A program made the translations under genes and the position numbers. Shown piece by piece: positions 8,212 through 17,054 of a stretch of 64,000 nucleotides of DNA. Each line of letters begins with the position of its first letter. Positions within the stretch are counted from its first letter, which is position 1. This stretch comes from Streptomyces californicus (GTDB lineage Bacteria > Actinomycetota > Actinomycetes > Streptomycetales > Streptomycetaceae), in contig NZ_JNZZ01000016.1 in the NCBI RefSeq assembly GCF_000717645.1, forward strand, positions 124,001-188,000, read 5' to 3'. The notes under the pieces are model-generated. The model was given only the letters and a program-made list of their open reading frames with translations. It made no database searches and had not been told where the DNA came from.

Positions 8212-9843
8212 GTGTACGCCGACACCATCGTGCTGGCCGGTCACATAGAGACGCTGTCCGAGGACGCCGCCGGGACTGCGGCGAACGCGGTCGCCGTCAC
8301 CGACGGCCGCATCACCGCGGTCGGCACCGCCTCGGACCTCGAACCACTGCGCGGTCCCGGAACGATCGTCCACACCTTCGAGGGCGCCACGGTCCTGCCC
8401 GGCCTCATCGACGTCCACGCCCACCCCGTATGGGGATCGATCGAGATCGGCAGGGGCGTGGACCTCTCCGGCACCGCCACGCTCGACCAGGTGTTCACGC
8501 TCCTGGCCGACGCCGCGGACCGGCAGCCGGACGACGTGTGGATCACCGGCTTCGACCTCGACGTCAACGTCTTCGACGGCGAGCCGGCCGGTGCCGTGTT
8601 CGCGGAGCGGTTCCCCGGGCGGCCGATCTCGCTGATGACGCGTGACGCGCATGCGCTCGTCGTGAGTCCCCGTGTGATCGAGCTCATCGGGCTGACCGGC
8701 CGCGAGACGTTCACCGACGCCTCGTCGGTCGCGGTCGGACCGGACGGGCGCCCGACCGGATTCGTGGTCGAGCTCCAAGCGATGGACCTGGTGTTCGACC
8801 ACTACCCCGACGTGCCCGTGGCCACCGCCGCCGGATACGTACTCCATGAGCTCGACGGGCTCGCGAGCAGCGGGCTGACCGGTCTGCACGCGCTCGACTT
8901 CACCGACCCGTCCGAGGCCGTGTACCGGCACATCGAGGAGCACGGCGAACTGCCCCTGCGCATCCGCTGCTCGCCCCTGGTGCCGGCCGACTCGGCTCCC
9001 GAGGTGTGGCAGGAGATCGCCGACCTCCAGGACCGCCGCGGGCGGCTCTGGCACGTCGAAGGCGCGAAGTTCATGCTCGACGGCACGGCCGACAACGGCA
9101 CCGCGTGGTTCGACCGGCCGGACATTCACGGCGAGAACCGCGAGCCCCTGTGGCGCGACCTCGACGCCTACCGGGCCGCCGTGCGGTTCTTCACCGACCG
9201 CGGCATACCGACCGCGACCCACGCCATCGGCGATCAGGCCGTCCGGTTCGCGCTCGACGTCATCGAGGAGGTCGGCCCGGCCGGCGGCGCCCCGCACCGC
9301 ATCGAGCACATCGAGTCCATCCCCGACGACCTGCTGGGGCGGTTCGCCGAACTCGACGTCGTGGCGAGTCTCCAGCCCGTGCACGGAACCCGGCACACGC
9401 GCGCCGACGCCACGGACAACTGGTCGCGGCGCATCGGGCCCGACCGCGTCGCCCACGGCTGGCGCACCCGCGACCTGCTGGACCACGGCGCCGTCGTGGC
9501 ACTCGGCTCCGACTGGCCCATCGGCCCCGGCGACCCGCGCACCGGCCTCGCCGACTGCCAGCTGCGGCGTCCGGTCGAGGAACCGGAGACGGCCCCCGTA
9601 CAGCCGGGGCAGGCGATCTCCGCCCGCGAGGCGTACCTCGGCATGACAGCGGCGGCCGCCTACGCCGCCGGCGCGTCGGACGAACTCGGGAAGATCGCAC
9701 CGGGCCGTCTCGCCGATCTCACCGTGTTCGCCACGAACCCTCTCGGCCTCGCCCCCGACGCACAGCCCGACAACGCCGTCCTCGCGACGGTGGTCGGCGG
9801 CGCGGTACGGCTCCACACGAACTGCGCGGAAGGAAACCTGTGA
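8212..9843 (+). CDS. YtcJ-like metal-dependent amidohydrolase
   Basis: A 543-residue amidohydrolase of the Amidohydro_3 (YtcJ) branch, which hydrolyses C-N bonds of amides, N-acyl amino acids or cyclic imides with a metal site in a TIM barrel. The metal pair H69-A-H71 is in LPGLIDVHAHPVW; later ligands are expected in the THAIGDQAV and HRIEHIES segments, and the distal aspartate in ALGSDWPIG. The start is GTG after AAGGGAAG. Its stop overlaps the GTG of the C45 gene (GTGA), so the two enzymes are translationally coupled and probably act in sequence or on the same substrate class. Confidence 0.9.
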   Translation: MYADTIVLAGHIETLSEDAAGTAANAVAVTDGRITAVGTASDLEPLRGPGTIVHTFEGATVLPGLIDVHAHPVWGSIEIGRGVDLSGTATLDQVFTLLADAADRQPDDVWITGFDLDVNVFDGEPAGAVFAERFPGRPISLMTRDAHALVVSPRVIELIGLTGRETFTDASSVAVGPDGRPTGFVVELQAMDLVFDHYPDVPVATAAGYVLHELDGLASSGLTGLHALDFTDPSEAVYRHIEEHGELPLRIRCSPLVPADSAPEVWQEIADLQDRRGRLWHVEGAKFMLDGTADNGTAWFDRPDIHGENREPLWRDLDAYRAAVRFFTDRGIPTATHAIGDQAVRFALDVIEEVGPAGGAPHRIEHIESIPDDLLGRFAELDVVASLQPVHGTRHTRADATDNWSRRIGPDRVAHGWRTRDLLDHGAVVALGSDWPIGPGDPRTGLADCQLRRPVEEPETAPVQPGQAISAREAYLGMTAAAAYAAGASDELGKIAPGRLADLTVFATNPLGLAPDAQPDNAVLATVVGGAVRLHTNCAEGNL

Positions 9844-10943
9844 CCCCGACGCTCATCCCCCGCCCCGAACACCGCCCGCACGTCGAGGCCGCCGCCACCG
9901 ACCCGCACGACCGCGGTGTCACCCGGGGCGAGCGACTCCGTGACGGCATCCCCGCCGCGATCGAGGTGTACGACCGGCTCTTCGCGCTCGGCGGCATCAG
10001 CACCGCCCAGGTTCGACAGGACGCCGAGCGCGCCCTCGACACGATCGGGGCCTTCCGCCCCGCGGCCCACGCCGAGATCGAGGGCATCGCCCGCGGAGCC
10101 GGCGTCGAGCAGTGGCGGGTCGCCGCCCTGAACGCCCGTACGGAGATCCTGGCTCGCAGCGCCGCCGTGCCCCCGGGCGAATGCACCACGATCGTGCGCC
10201 ACGGCCCCGGCTGCGAGGGTGCGCCGCGCACGTTCGGCGTCCAGACGTGGGACTGGCACGTCGAACTGAGCGCTCTGTGGCACACGCTGGAGTCGCGCGG
10301 TGGCGCCCATGACTTCGTCGGCCTGACCGAGAACGGCATCCTCGGCAAGATGGGCGTCAACAGCGCCGGTCTCGCCCTGCACTTCAACATCCTCGGACAC
10401 GTCCGCGACGGCATCGGGGGCATCCCCATGCACGTGCTCGCCGCCATCGTCCTCGAAGAAGCGGGGTGCGTCGCCGAGGCCGTCGAGATCGTCCGCGGCG
10501 CGCCCCTCGCCTCGTCCGGCTCGTTCGCGCTGTTCGACGAGACCGACGCCGTTCTCCTCGACATGAGCCCCGTCGGCGTCTTCGAGACGCGCCCGGAGCA
10601 CGGCACGCTCCTGCGTACCAACCACTTCCTGACTCCGGTGCCCGGCGAAGGCGAGAAGACCTGGCTCTACCAGCCGGATTCGGGTCAGCGCTACGACTTC
10701 GTGCGTGCGCGGCTGGCGTCCCGGCAGCCGCCGGCCACGGTCGACGACCTCGCGGCCTGTCTCGTGACCGGGGAGGACGAGCCGCCGGTGACCTGCCTGC
10801 CCGACCCGGACAAGCCGCTCGGCCAGCGGTGGGCCAGCCTCGCGACCATCGCCCTCGAACCCGCGACACGCACCGCCAGGATCCTCGACGGCACACCCGC
10901 CGACATCGGCTCACGCGACTGGCGGGTCCTCACGGCCGGCTGA
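9840..10943 (+). CDS. C45-family Ntn hydrolase / acyltransferase
   Basis: A 367-residue protein of peptidase family C45, related to fungal acyl-CoA:6-aminopenicillanate acyltransferase. These are made as precursors that cut themselves before a cysteine that becomes the nucleophile. The candidate is Cys115 in GECTTIVRHGPG; the residue before it is Glu rather than the Gly seen in the fungal enzyme. Other family marks are FGVQTWDWHVEL, TENGILGKMGVNSAGLALHFN, the NHF segment near residue 260, and the C-terminal RW segment. It has no signal peptide. Translation is coupled to the amidohydrolase. It probably removes or transfers an acyl group on an imported amine. Confidence 0.85.
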   Translation: MTPTLIPRPEHRPHVEAAATDPHDRGVTRGERLRDGIPAAIEVYDRLFALGGISTAQVRQDAERALDTIGAFRPAAHAEIEGIARGAGVEQWRVAALNARTEILARSAAVPPGECTTIVRHGPGCEGAPRTFGVQTWDWHVELSALWHTLESRGGAHDFVGLTENGILGKMGVNSAGLALHFNILGHVRDGIGGIPMHVLAAIVLEEAGCVAEAVEIVRGAPLASSGSFALFDETDAVLLDMSPVGVFETRPEHGTLLRTNHFLTPVPGEGEKTWLYQPDSGQRYDFVRARLASRQPPATVDDLAACLVTGEDEPPVTCLPDPDKPLGQRWASLATIALEPATRTARILDGTPADIGSRDWRVLTAG

Positions 10944-11050
10944 TCCACTCGCCCGGCCCGGGGACGTCGCCGCCGGAGGCCCGCGAGGTGAGGGGCCTCC
11001 CGACCTCACGAACCGGATCGGGCGCGGAGGCCAGGGGGGATGATGGTCGC

Positions 11051-11485
11051 GTGAGCATGATCGTGAAGTTCTTCGTGGCGCCGGACGCCACGGCAGCGGG
11101 CCTGGCCCTCGCGACCGGGCCGGGGCGGGCCTTCGAGTCGCTGTCCCTCGGCAACTTCGATCCCGAGGAAGCCGTGGTCGAGTGGGAGTGCCTCCTGGCC
11201 GGCGGCAGCTTCGAGGAGCTCGTAAAAACCGGTGAGCCCCGCATCGTCGCCGGTCAGGACAGCGACGGGTGCGTCGTCTTCGCGCTCTCGCCTCGCCTGA
11301 CCACCGCACTCGCGGACGCGGGGCCCACCAGGTTGCGTGACGTCGCCGCCTCGTGGGCCCGGCTGCGTGCGGAGGACGGCGAGGCCGTCGAAACCGGGAT
11401 CGCCGAGGGGATCGTGGGCGATGTGGCCGCTCTCGCCGGTAGCGCCCGGCGCCAGGACCAGAGCGTCTACTGCTGGGTCGCGTAG
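11051..11485 (+). CDS. Conserved hypothetical protein, 144 aa
   Basis: A small acidic cytoplasmic protein beginning VSMIVKFFVAPD. Coding potential is strong (third positions almost all G or C), and a G-rich ribosome site lies about 11 bases before GTG 11051; the ATG at 11057 is an equally possible start. No domain is recognised. The fold looks mixed alpha/beta, with no cysteine cluster, signal peptide or membrane helix. It is separated from the C45 gene by 107 bp and probably is not part of that operon. Confidence 0.65.
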   Translation: MSMIVKFFVAPDATAAGLALATGPGRAFESLSLGNFDPEEAVVEWECLLAGGSFEELVKTGEPRIVAGQDSDGCVVFALSPRLTTALADAGPTRLRDVAASWARLRAEDGEAVETGIAEGIVGDVAALAGSARRQDQSVYCWVA

Positions 11486-11615
11486 GAGTTCGGGTTCGGA
11501 GCCCCGCAGGAACGCCTCGGGCCGGACGCAGACCCCCGACCGGCGCCATCGGGCTGGAGCGCGGGCTGCCTGCCCGCGCTCCGCAGCCGATGAGCAGGGG
11601 CATAGCATCGCGGGC

Positions 11616-12032
11616 ATGGGCATGCGAGAGGCCGTCGAAGGACTGGCGGAGGAAGCCGAATGGCAGATCCGCGAGCACAAATGGGTCCCGTCAGCCAACG
11701 ACCGGACCGTCGCGGCGAGTGTCGCCGCAGATCTGTGCGCCGCCGCGGGCACCCCTCAGTCCCAGCGGGAACTGCCCGCGGTCACTCGGCTGGGCCACCT
11801 GCGGGAAGCACTTGCCGCCGTGGCCATCGCCCTCGCCCGCGTACACGGCCCCATGGCCTGGTTCCTCGGTGCGGCTGCCACCGCCCTCACGCCCGTCCTG
11901 CGCTGGCGTGCCGTTCCCGCCCCGCACGGTCACACCTTCGGCGCCGTCCCGCCGTCCCTCCGGCACTACGCGGAAGCCGAAGAAGCGGTCCGCCGGCTCC
12001 AGGACACCCTCACCCGCCTCGCCACCGCCTGA
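11616..12032 (+). CDS. Hypothetical helical protein, 138 aa
   Basis: A short, mostly helical protein beginning MGMREAVEGLAEEAEWQIRE and ending in an amphipathic helix with ADEAVRRL-like spacing (AEAEEAVRRLQDTLTRLATA). No domain is recognised. The middle hydrophobic segment MAWFLGAAATALTPVL is too short and polar-flanked to call a membrane helix with confidence. ATG 11622 is an alternative start. The codon bias supports a real gene. Confidence 0.55.
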   Translation: MGMREAVEGLAEEAEWQIREHKWVPSANDRTVAASVAADLCAAAGTPQSQRELPAVTRLGHLREALAAVAIALARVHGPMAWFLGAAATALTPVLRWRAVPAPHGHTFGAVPPSLRHYAEAEEAVRRLQDTLTRLATA

Positions 12033-12205
12033 ACCCGTCGGAGAGCACCCTGCACTCCCGGACACGCTCCGCGAACGCCGCACGGTGCCACGGAACCACG
12101 GCTCGTGCTCCCGCGCGCACGTCCCCGGAACTTCATGACGCCCGCCTGACGAGGTCGGCCCCACGCCCAGCCGCGCCCGGTCGCCCGTCCTTGGTCGCCC
12201 CCGCC

Positions 12206-13756
12206 TCACAGCGGTCGTTCGCGGCCCTCCCAGTACGGTGCGCGCAGCCGCCGTTTGTAGAGCTTGCCGTTGGGGTCGCGGGGCATGGCGGCGATGAAGT
12301 CGAGGGACCGGGGCCGTTTGTAACCGGCTAGCCGCTCCTCGCAGTGGGCGAGGATCGCGGCGGCGAGAGCGTCCGACGGCTCGTGGCCCTCGGCCGGTTC
12401 GACGACGGCTTTGACCTCCTCGCCCCGGTCGGGGTGCGGGATGCCGAAGGCGGCGGCGTCCGCGACGGCGGGATGGGTGAGCAGGGCGGACTCGATCTCG
12501 GCGGGGTAGATGTTGACGCCGCCCGCGATGATCAGGTCGATCTTGCGGTCCCGGAGGAAGAGGTAGCCGTCCTCGTCCAGCACGCCGAGGTCGCCGACGG
12601 TGAAGAAGTCGCCGATCCGGTGCGTACGGGTCTTGGTCTCGTCCTTGTGGTAGGTGAAGCCGCCCGTGCTCATCTTCATGTAGACGGTGCCCTGTTCACC
12701 GGGCGGGAGCCGGTTGCCGTCGTCGTCGAAGACGGCCAGTTCGCTGATGGGCCACGCCTTGCCGACCGTGCCGGGCTTCTTGAGCCAGTCCTCGGCGGTG
12801 GCGAACGCGCCGCCGCCCTCGCTGGCCGCGTAGTACTCCTCGACGCAGCTCCCCCACCAGTCGATCATGGCGCGTTTCACGTGGTCGGGGCAGGGGGCCG
12901 CACCATGGATGGCGTGCCGCAGGGAGGAGACGTCGTACCGGGCTTTCACCTGCTCGGGCAGGGCGAGCAGCCGGTGGAACTGGGTGGGCACCATGTGGGT
13001 GTGGGTACAGCGGTGCGCGTCGACGAGGCGCAGCATCTCCGTCGGGTCCCAGCCGTCCATCAGGACGAGCGGGTGGCCGATGTGCAGGGCCGCGGCCGCG
13101 AACTGGAGCACCGCGGTGTGGTAGAGCGGCGAGCAGACCAGGTGCACGTTGTCGTCGAAGGGGCGGATGCCGAAGATGCCGAGGAACCCGCCGAGGTGGG
13201 TCTCCTCGGGCTTCTTCCCGGGCAGGGGCCGGCGGATGCCGCGGGGACGGCCGGTGGTGCCCGAGGTGTAGTTCATGACCCAGCCCAGGGTGCGGTCCTC
13301 GGGCGGGGAGGCGGGGTGGCCGGCGAGCAGGTCGGCGTACGGGCGGGCGCCGGAGACGTCTCCGACGCCGAAGCGGTGGGTGGCCGGCAGCCCCGCCTCG
13401 TCGGCGGCGGCCGTCGCGGTGGCCGCGAAACGTTCGTGGGCGATGAGGACGCGGGCGCCCGAGTCGGCGACGATCCAGGCGATCTCGGGTCCGACCAGAT
13501 GGTGGTTGACCGGGACGAGGTAGAGGCCGGCCTGGGCCGCGGCCAGGTAGGCGGTGAGCAGTTCGACGCCGTTGGGCAGGACGACGGCGAACGCGTCGCC
13601 CTCGCGCAGCCCGGCCGCGCGCAGGCCGTGGACCATGCGGTTGGCCTCGGCGTGCAGGCGGCCCGCGCGCCACGCCTCGCCGCCGGGGGTGACGAGGACG
13701 GTGCGGTCGGGGTCGACCGCGGCCTGGGCCCAGAAGCCGTTCGGCGGCTGGTTCAT
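12206..13756 (-). CDS. Acyl-CoA synthetase (AMP-forming), FadD-like
   Basis: A 516-residue ANL-superfamily ligase that activates a carboxylic acid as its AMP ester and then forms the CoA thioester. Motifs are the P-loop YTSGTTGRPRG, the ASEGGGAF segment at the A5 position, GGVNIYPAEIE, and the catalytic lysine in DPNGKLYKRRL at the C-terminus. A GGAAGGAG site precedes ATG 13756, and the ATG overlaps the stop of the nitronate monooxygenase gene (ATGA), so both belong to one leftward operon. Fatty, steroid-side-chain or aromatic acids are possible substrates; the sequence alone does not decide. Confidence 0.9.
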   Translation of the reverse strand: MNQPPNGFWAQAAVDPDRTVLVTPGGEAWRAGRLHAEANRMVHGLRAAGLREGDAFAVVLPNGVELLTAYLAAAQAGLYLVPVNHHLVGPEIAWIVADSGARVLIAHERFAATATAAADEAGLPATHRFGVGDVSGARPYADLLAGHPASPPEDRTLGWVMNYTSGTTGRPRGIRRPLPGKKPEETHLGGFLGIFGIRPFDDNVHLVCSPLYHTAVLQFAAAALHIGHPLVLMDGWDPTEMLRLVDAHRCTHTHMVPTQFHRLLALPEQVKARYDVSSLRHAIHGAAPCPDHVKRAMIDWWGSCVEEYYAASEGGGAFATAEDWLKKPGTVGKAWPISELAVFDDDGNRLPPGEQGTVYMKMSTGGFTYHKDETKTRTHRIGDFFTVGDLGVLDEDGYLFLRDRKIDLIIAGGVNIYPAEIESALLTHPAVADAAAFGIPHPDRGEEVKAVVEPAEGHEPSDALAAAILAHCEERLAGYKRPRSLDFIAAMPRDPNGKLYKRRLRAPYWEGRERPL

Positions 13757-14862
13757 GTGTCGCTCCTTCCGGCGATGCGGTTCATGCGGGTGACGGCCCG
13801 TTCGAAGCCGCGGGTGAGGTCGTCGACGACGGCCCGGACGCTGCGTCGGCCGGTCATCCGGCCGACGATCTGCCCCACGGGTGTGCCGAGCAGCGCGCCG
13901 ACCTCGTACGTCTGGATCCGGGAGACGGCCTCGGCGACCAGCAGCCCCTGCAGCGGCATGGGCAGGGCGCCCGGTCCCGCCGGGTCGTCCCAGGCGTCGG
14001 TCCATTCGGTACGGAGCTGGCGCGCGGGCTTGCCCGTGAGGGCCCGGGAGCGGACGGTGTCCCCGGAGCCGGCGGCGAGCAGTTTGGCGGTGAGCGCCTC
14101 GGAGTGCAGGTCGGCCTCCTCGGTGGTGAGCCAGAGGGAGCCGAGCCAGACGCCCTGCGCGCCGAGGGCGAGCCCGGCGGCGGCCTGTTCGCCGCTGCCG
14201 ATGCCGCCGGCGGCGAGGACGGGCAGCGGGGCGACGGCCTCGACGACTTCGGGGACCAGCACCATCGTGCCGATCTCACCGGTGTGGCCGCCCGCCTCGT
14301 ACCCCTGGGCGACGACGACGTCGATGCCCGCCTCCGCGTGGTGCCGGGCGTGCCGGGCGCTCCCGGCCAGGGCGGCGACGAGAACGCCGTGGTCGTGGGC
14401 GCGGGCGATGACGTCGGCGGGCGGGGAGCCGAGCGCGTTGGCGAGGAGCTTGACCGGGTAGTCGAAGGCCACGTCGAGCTGGCCGCGTGCCACCTCCTCC
14501 ATCCAGCCGGTGATCCGCCAGCCGGACGTCTCCCCCTCGGCCAGCTCGGGCACCCCGTGGCGGGCCAGCAGGTCTCGGACGAACCCTCGGTGCCCTTCCG
14601 GGATCATCGCCTCGACGTCCGCCTCGGTGACGCCCTCGACCTTCTTGGCGGGCATGACGACATCGAGGCCGTAGGGCTTGCCGTCGGCGTGCCGGTGCAG
14701 GAGGTCGAGGTCGCGTTCGAGGTCGTCGGGGTCGGTGTAGCGGACGGCCCCGAGCACGCCGAAACCGCCGGCTCTGGTGATCGCCGCGGCGACCTCGGGG
14801 AACGGCGTGAAGCCGAAGATGGCGTGCTCGATTCCCAGTTGGCGGCTCAGTTCCGTCTCCAT
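13753..14862 (-). CDS. Nitronate monooxygenase family protein
   Basis: A 369-residue FMN-dependent TIM-barrel protein of the nitronate monooxygenase / 2-nitropropane dioxygenase family. The phosphate-binding and catalytic region reads QGYEAGGHTGEIG, followed by LPVLAAGGIGSGEQAAAGLA and GAQGVWLGSLW. It is the first gene of a two-gene operon with the acyl-CoA ligase, an arrangement common in actinobacterial acyl-CoA catabolic loci, where such proteins are often misnamed and may act on enoyl or other oxidised CoA esters. An inverted repeat 44 bp upstream is a likely operator. Confidence 0.85.
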   Translation of the reverse strand: METELSRQLGIEHAIFGFTPFPEVAAAITRAGGFGVLGAVRYTDPDDLERDLDLLHRHADGKPYGLDVVMPAKKVEGVTEADVEAMIPEGHRGFVRDLLARHGVPELAEGETSGWRITGWMEEVARGQLDVAFDYPVKLLANALGSPPADVIARAHDHGVLVAALAGSARHARHHAEAGIDVVVAQGYEAGGHTGEIGTMVLVPEVVEAVAPLPVLAAGGIGSGEQAAAGLALGAQGVWLGSLWLTTEEADLHSEALTAKLLAAGSGDTVRSRALTGKPARQLRTEWTDAWDDPAGPGALPMPLQGLLVAEAVSRIQTYEVGALLGTPVGQIVGRMTGRRSVRAVVDDLTRGFERAVTRMNRIAGRSDT

Positions 14863-14905
14863 GGGCGGCAGGATGCCGCAGCGGTGCGGACGAGGGAAGA
14901 GATTT

Positions 14906-14922
14906 TCTGATGCTGTGTCAGA
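14906..14922. promoter_or_regulatory. Possible operator upstream of the monooxygenase operon
   Basis: TCTGA, seven bases, TCAGA forms a perfect 5-bp dyad in an AT-richer patch 44 bp before the start codon at 14862 and 165 bp before the divergent serine hydrolase gene. TetR-type repressors of acyl-CoA genes often bind such short dyads. No regulator gene is adjacent. Confidence 0.4.
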
Positions 14923-15086
14923 TTCTTTGTGCCGCCGAACCGGCCCGGAAGGGCGGAGGCGAAAGTAGCCTCTGCGTCGGCAGGAACTTTCACTGCCCGA
15001 CGAGATTTCGGAAGTTACTTTCGCGCGGCTCCGGACGTACGGGCGCGGCCCGGCGACCGGACGCCGGGCACGGGAAGGGGTTGCGG

Positions 15087-16979
15087 ATGACCGGGGACGC
15101 GCAGGGCCGTGGACGTACGGCGGACGAGCGGGGAGGCGGAGCGGTCGCCGGGAGCGGCATCCCGCGGCGACGGCTGGGCGGCGGGATACTGGCGCTGAGC
15201 GGCGCACTCGCGCTGACGCCGATCCCGTTGGCGGGCGCGGCCCCGCGCGGCGGGCCGGACGCGGGGGCGGCGCAGGAAGCGGCCGGCACGGGAGCGGGCA
15301 TGGGAACAGGGGCGCACCGGCCCACGCTGCGGCACGGGAGCGCGGCGCGCGCCGGGCTGCTCCAGGGGCCGCTGGACCAGCTCGTCCGGGACGCCGAGGC
15401 GTATCTCGCGGACTCCCCCGCGCACCCCTGGTACGCGGGCGCGGTGCTGCTCGCCGGGCGGGGCGGCACCGTGGCGCTGCACCGGCCGATCGGCAAGGCG
15501 GTGCGCTACGCGGCGTACGACGAGAAGACCGACACCGGGGTGGAGTTCCCCGCGGACCAGCAGATCCCCATGGCCGAGGACACCGTCTTCGACCTGGCGT
15601 CGATCTCCAAACTGTTCACCTCGCTGCTGGCGGTCCAGCAGATCGAGCGCGGCCGCCTGGAGCTGGAGGCGACGGTGGCCTCGTACCTCCCGGAGTTCGC
15701 CGGGGGCGGCAAGCAGGACATCACCGTCCGCCAACTCCTCACCCACACCTCGGGGTTCAGGTCCTGGATCCCGCTGTACGAGGAGCCGACCCGGGAGGGC
15801 AAGCTCCGAAGGCTCTGGGACGAGGTCCCGGCGAGCACCCCCGGCAGCGCCTACCTCTACTCCGACCTCAACCTGATCTCGCTGCAGCTGATCCTGGAGA
15901 AGATCACCGGCCGCCCGCTGGACGCCCTGCTCCGCGACGAGATCACCGTCCCGCTCGGGATGCGCCGCACCCGCTACAACCCGCCCGCCTCCTGGAAGCC
16001 GAAGATCGCGGCGACCGAGGACGCCCGGCCGCCGTGGTCCGGGATCGACCGCGGGCTGGTCTGGGGCGAGGTGCACGACGAGAACGCCTACAGCCTGGAC
16101 GGGGTCGCGGGCCACGCCGGGGTGTTCTCCTGCGCCTGGGACCTCGCGGTCCTCGCCCGTACGCTCCTCAACGGCGGGGTCTACGGGCGCTCCCGCGTGC
16201 TGTCCGAGGAGTCGGTCGAGCTGCTGTTCACCGACTTCAACACCGCTTTCCCCGGCGACGAGCACGGTCTCGGCTTCGAGCTCTACCAGCACTGGTACAT
16301 GGGGGCCATGGCCACACCGCGCAGTGCGGGGCACACCGGGTTCACGGGCACCAGCATGGTGCTCGACCCGACGACCGACACGTTCCTCATCGTGCTGGGC
16401 AACTCCGTTCATCCGGTGCGGAGTTGGCGCTCGGGAAGCGCACCCCGGGTGGCGACCGCCAACCAGTTGGCGCGGGCCGTCGCGGTCCGGCCGGAACGCG
16501 GGCGTACGGCCTGGTTCTCCGGGATGGCGAGCGCCACCACGGCCACGCTCACCCTGCCGGTCCTGCGGCCGCGCTCCTCCCGGGCCCGGCTGGAGTGCGC
16601 GCTGTGGTGGGACACCGAGCCCGGCTCCGACGCCCTGGTGCTGGAGGCGTCGACGGGGCAGGAGTGGCAGCCGGTGCCGTTCACCACCGTGGGCTCCGGG
16701 TCCGGCCACCACCGCCCGGCCCCGGTGCCGCACCCGACGGGCGCGGTCTCCGGCTGGTCGGGGCGGGTGTGGCACCGGCTGGACGCGGACCTGTCGGCCT
16801 GGCGCGGCGAGGACCTCCGCCTGCGGTGGCGGTACACCACGGACCGGCTGTACGTGGGGCGCGGCGCCTATGTGGACTCCGTCCGGGTGCGGGACGGGAG
16901 GGCGACGGTCTTCGACTCCGGACGGGCCCGGGACGCCGGGCGGATCGCCGCGACCGGCTGGGTGCTGTCGGCCGACTGA
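15087..16979 (+). CDS. Secreted beta-lactamase-type serine hydrolase
   Basis: A 630-residue exported hydrolase. The N-terminus carries a twin-arginine-like signal (IPRRRLGGGILALSGALALT, about residues 31-50), so export by Tat is likely. The class C beta-lactamase/esterase domain has SxxK in SISKLF, the tyrosine motif in YSDLN and HTG in AGHTGFTG. The last 170 residues form a beta-rich domain (ALWWDTEPGSDALVLEAS, RLRWRYTTDRLYVGRGAYVD) like the MAM/immune-inhibitor-A module. Substrates may be peptidoglycan stem peptides or esters. ATG 15087 follows GGGAAGGGG; the longer frame from 14910 has no ribosome site and would hide the signal. Confidence 0.85.
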   Translation: MTGDAQGRGRTADERGGGAVAGSGIPRRRLGGGILALSGALALTPIPLAGAAPRGGPDAGAAQEAAGTGAGMGTGAHRPTLRHGSAARAGLLQGPLDQLVRDAEAYLADSPAHPWYAGAVLLAGRGGTVALHRPIGKAVRYAAYDEKTDTGVEFPADQQIPMAEDTVFDLASISKLFTSLLAVQQIERGRLELEATVASYLPEFAGGGKQDITVRQLLTHTSGFRSWIPLYEEPTREGKLRRLWDEVPASTPGSAYLYSDLNLISLQLILEKITGRPLDALLRDEITVPLGMRRTRYNPPASWKPKIAATEDARPPWSGIDRGLVWGEVHDENAYSLDGVAGHAGVFSCAWDLAVLARTLLNGGVYGRSRVLSEESVELLFTDFNTAFPGDEHGLGFELYQHWYMGAMATPRSAGHTGFTGTSMVLDPTTDTFLIVLGNSVHPVRSWRSGSAPRVATANQLARAVAVRPERGRTAWFSGMASATTATLTLPVLRPRSSRARLECALWWDTEPGSDALVLEASTGQEWQPVPFTTVGSGSGHHRPAPVPHPTGAVSGWSGRVWHRLDADLSAWRGEDLRLRWRYTTDRLYVGRGAYVDSVRVRDGRATVFDSGRARDAGRIAATGWVLSAD

Positions 16980-16983
16980 GCCG

Positions 16984-17032
16984 CGGGCGGGGCGGGGTGC
17001 CGGTGCGTTATGGGCCGGCGCCCCGTCCGCCG
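16984..17032. terminator. Imperfect hairpin between convergent genes
   Basis: A G-rich arm (near 16985-17003) can pair with CCGGCGCCCCGTCCGCC (near 17015-17031) with a few mismatches. The position between two convergent stop codons fits a bidirectional terminator. Confidence 0.45.
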
Positions 17033-17054
17033 CCGGACGCACCCCCGGTGCCTC

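Noticed and set aside
6949..9816. A 955-codon ORF on the minus strand opposite the permease and amidohydrolase genes
   Set aside because: It is the mirror of strongly biased plus-strand genes; its composition is Gly/Asp/Arg-rich with no domain, a usual artefact at this GC content. Similar long shadows occur at 895-3240, 28633-30312, 51863-54091 and 60168-62246.
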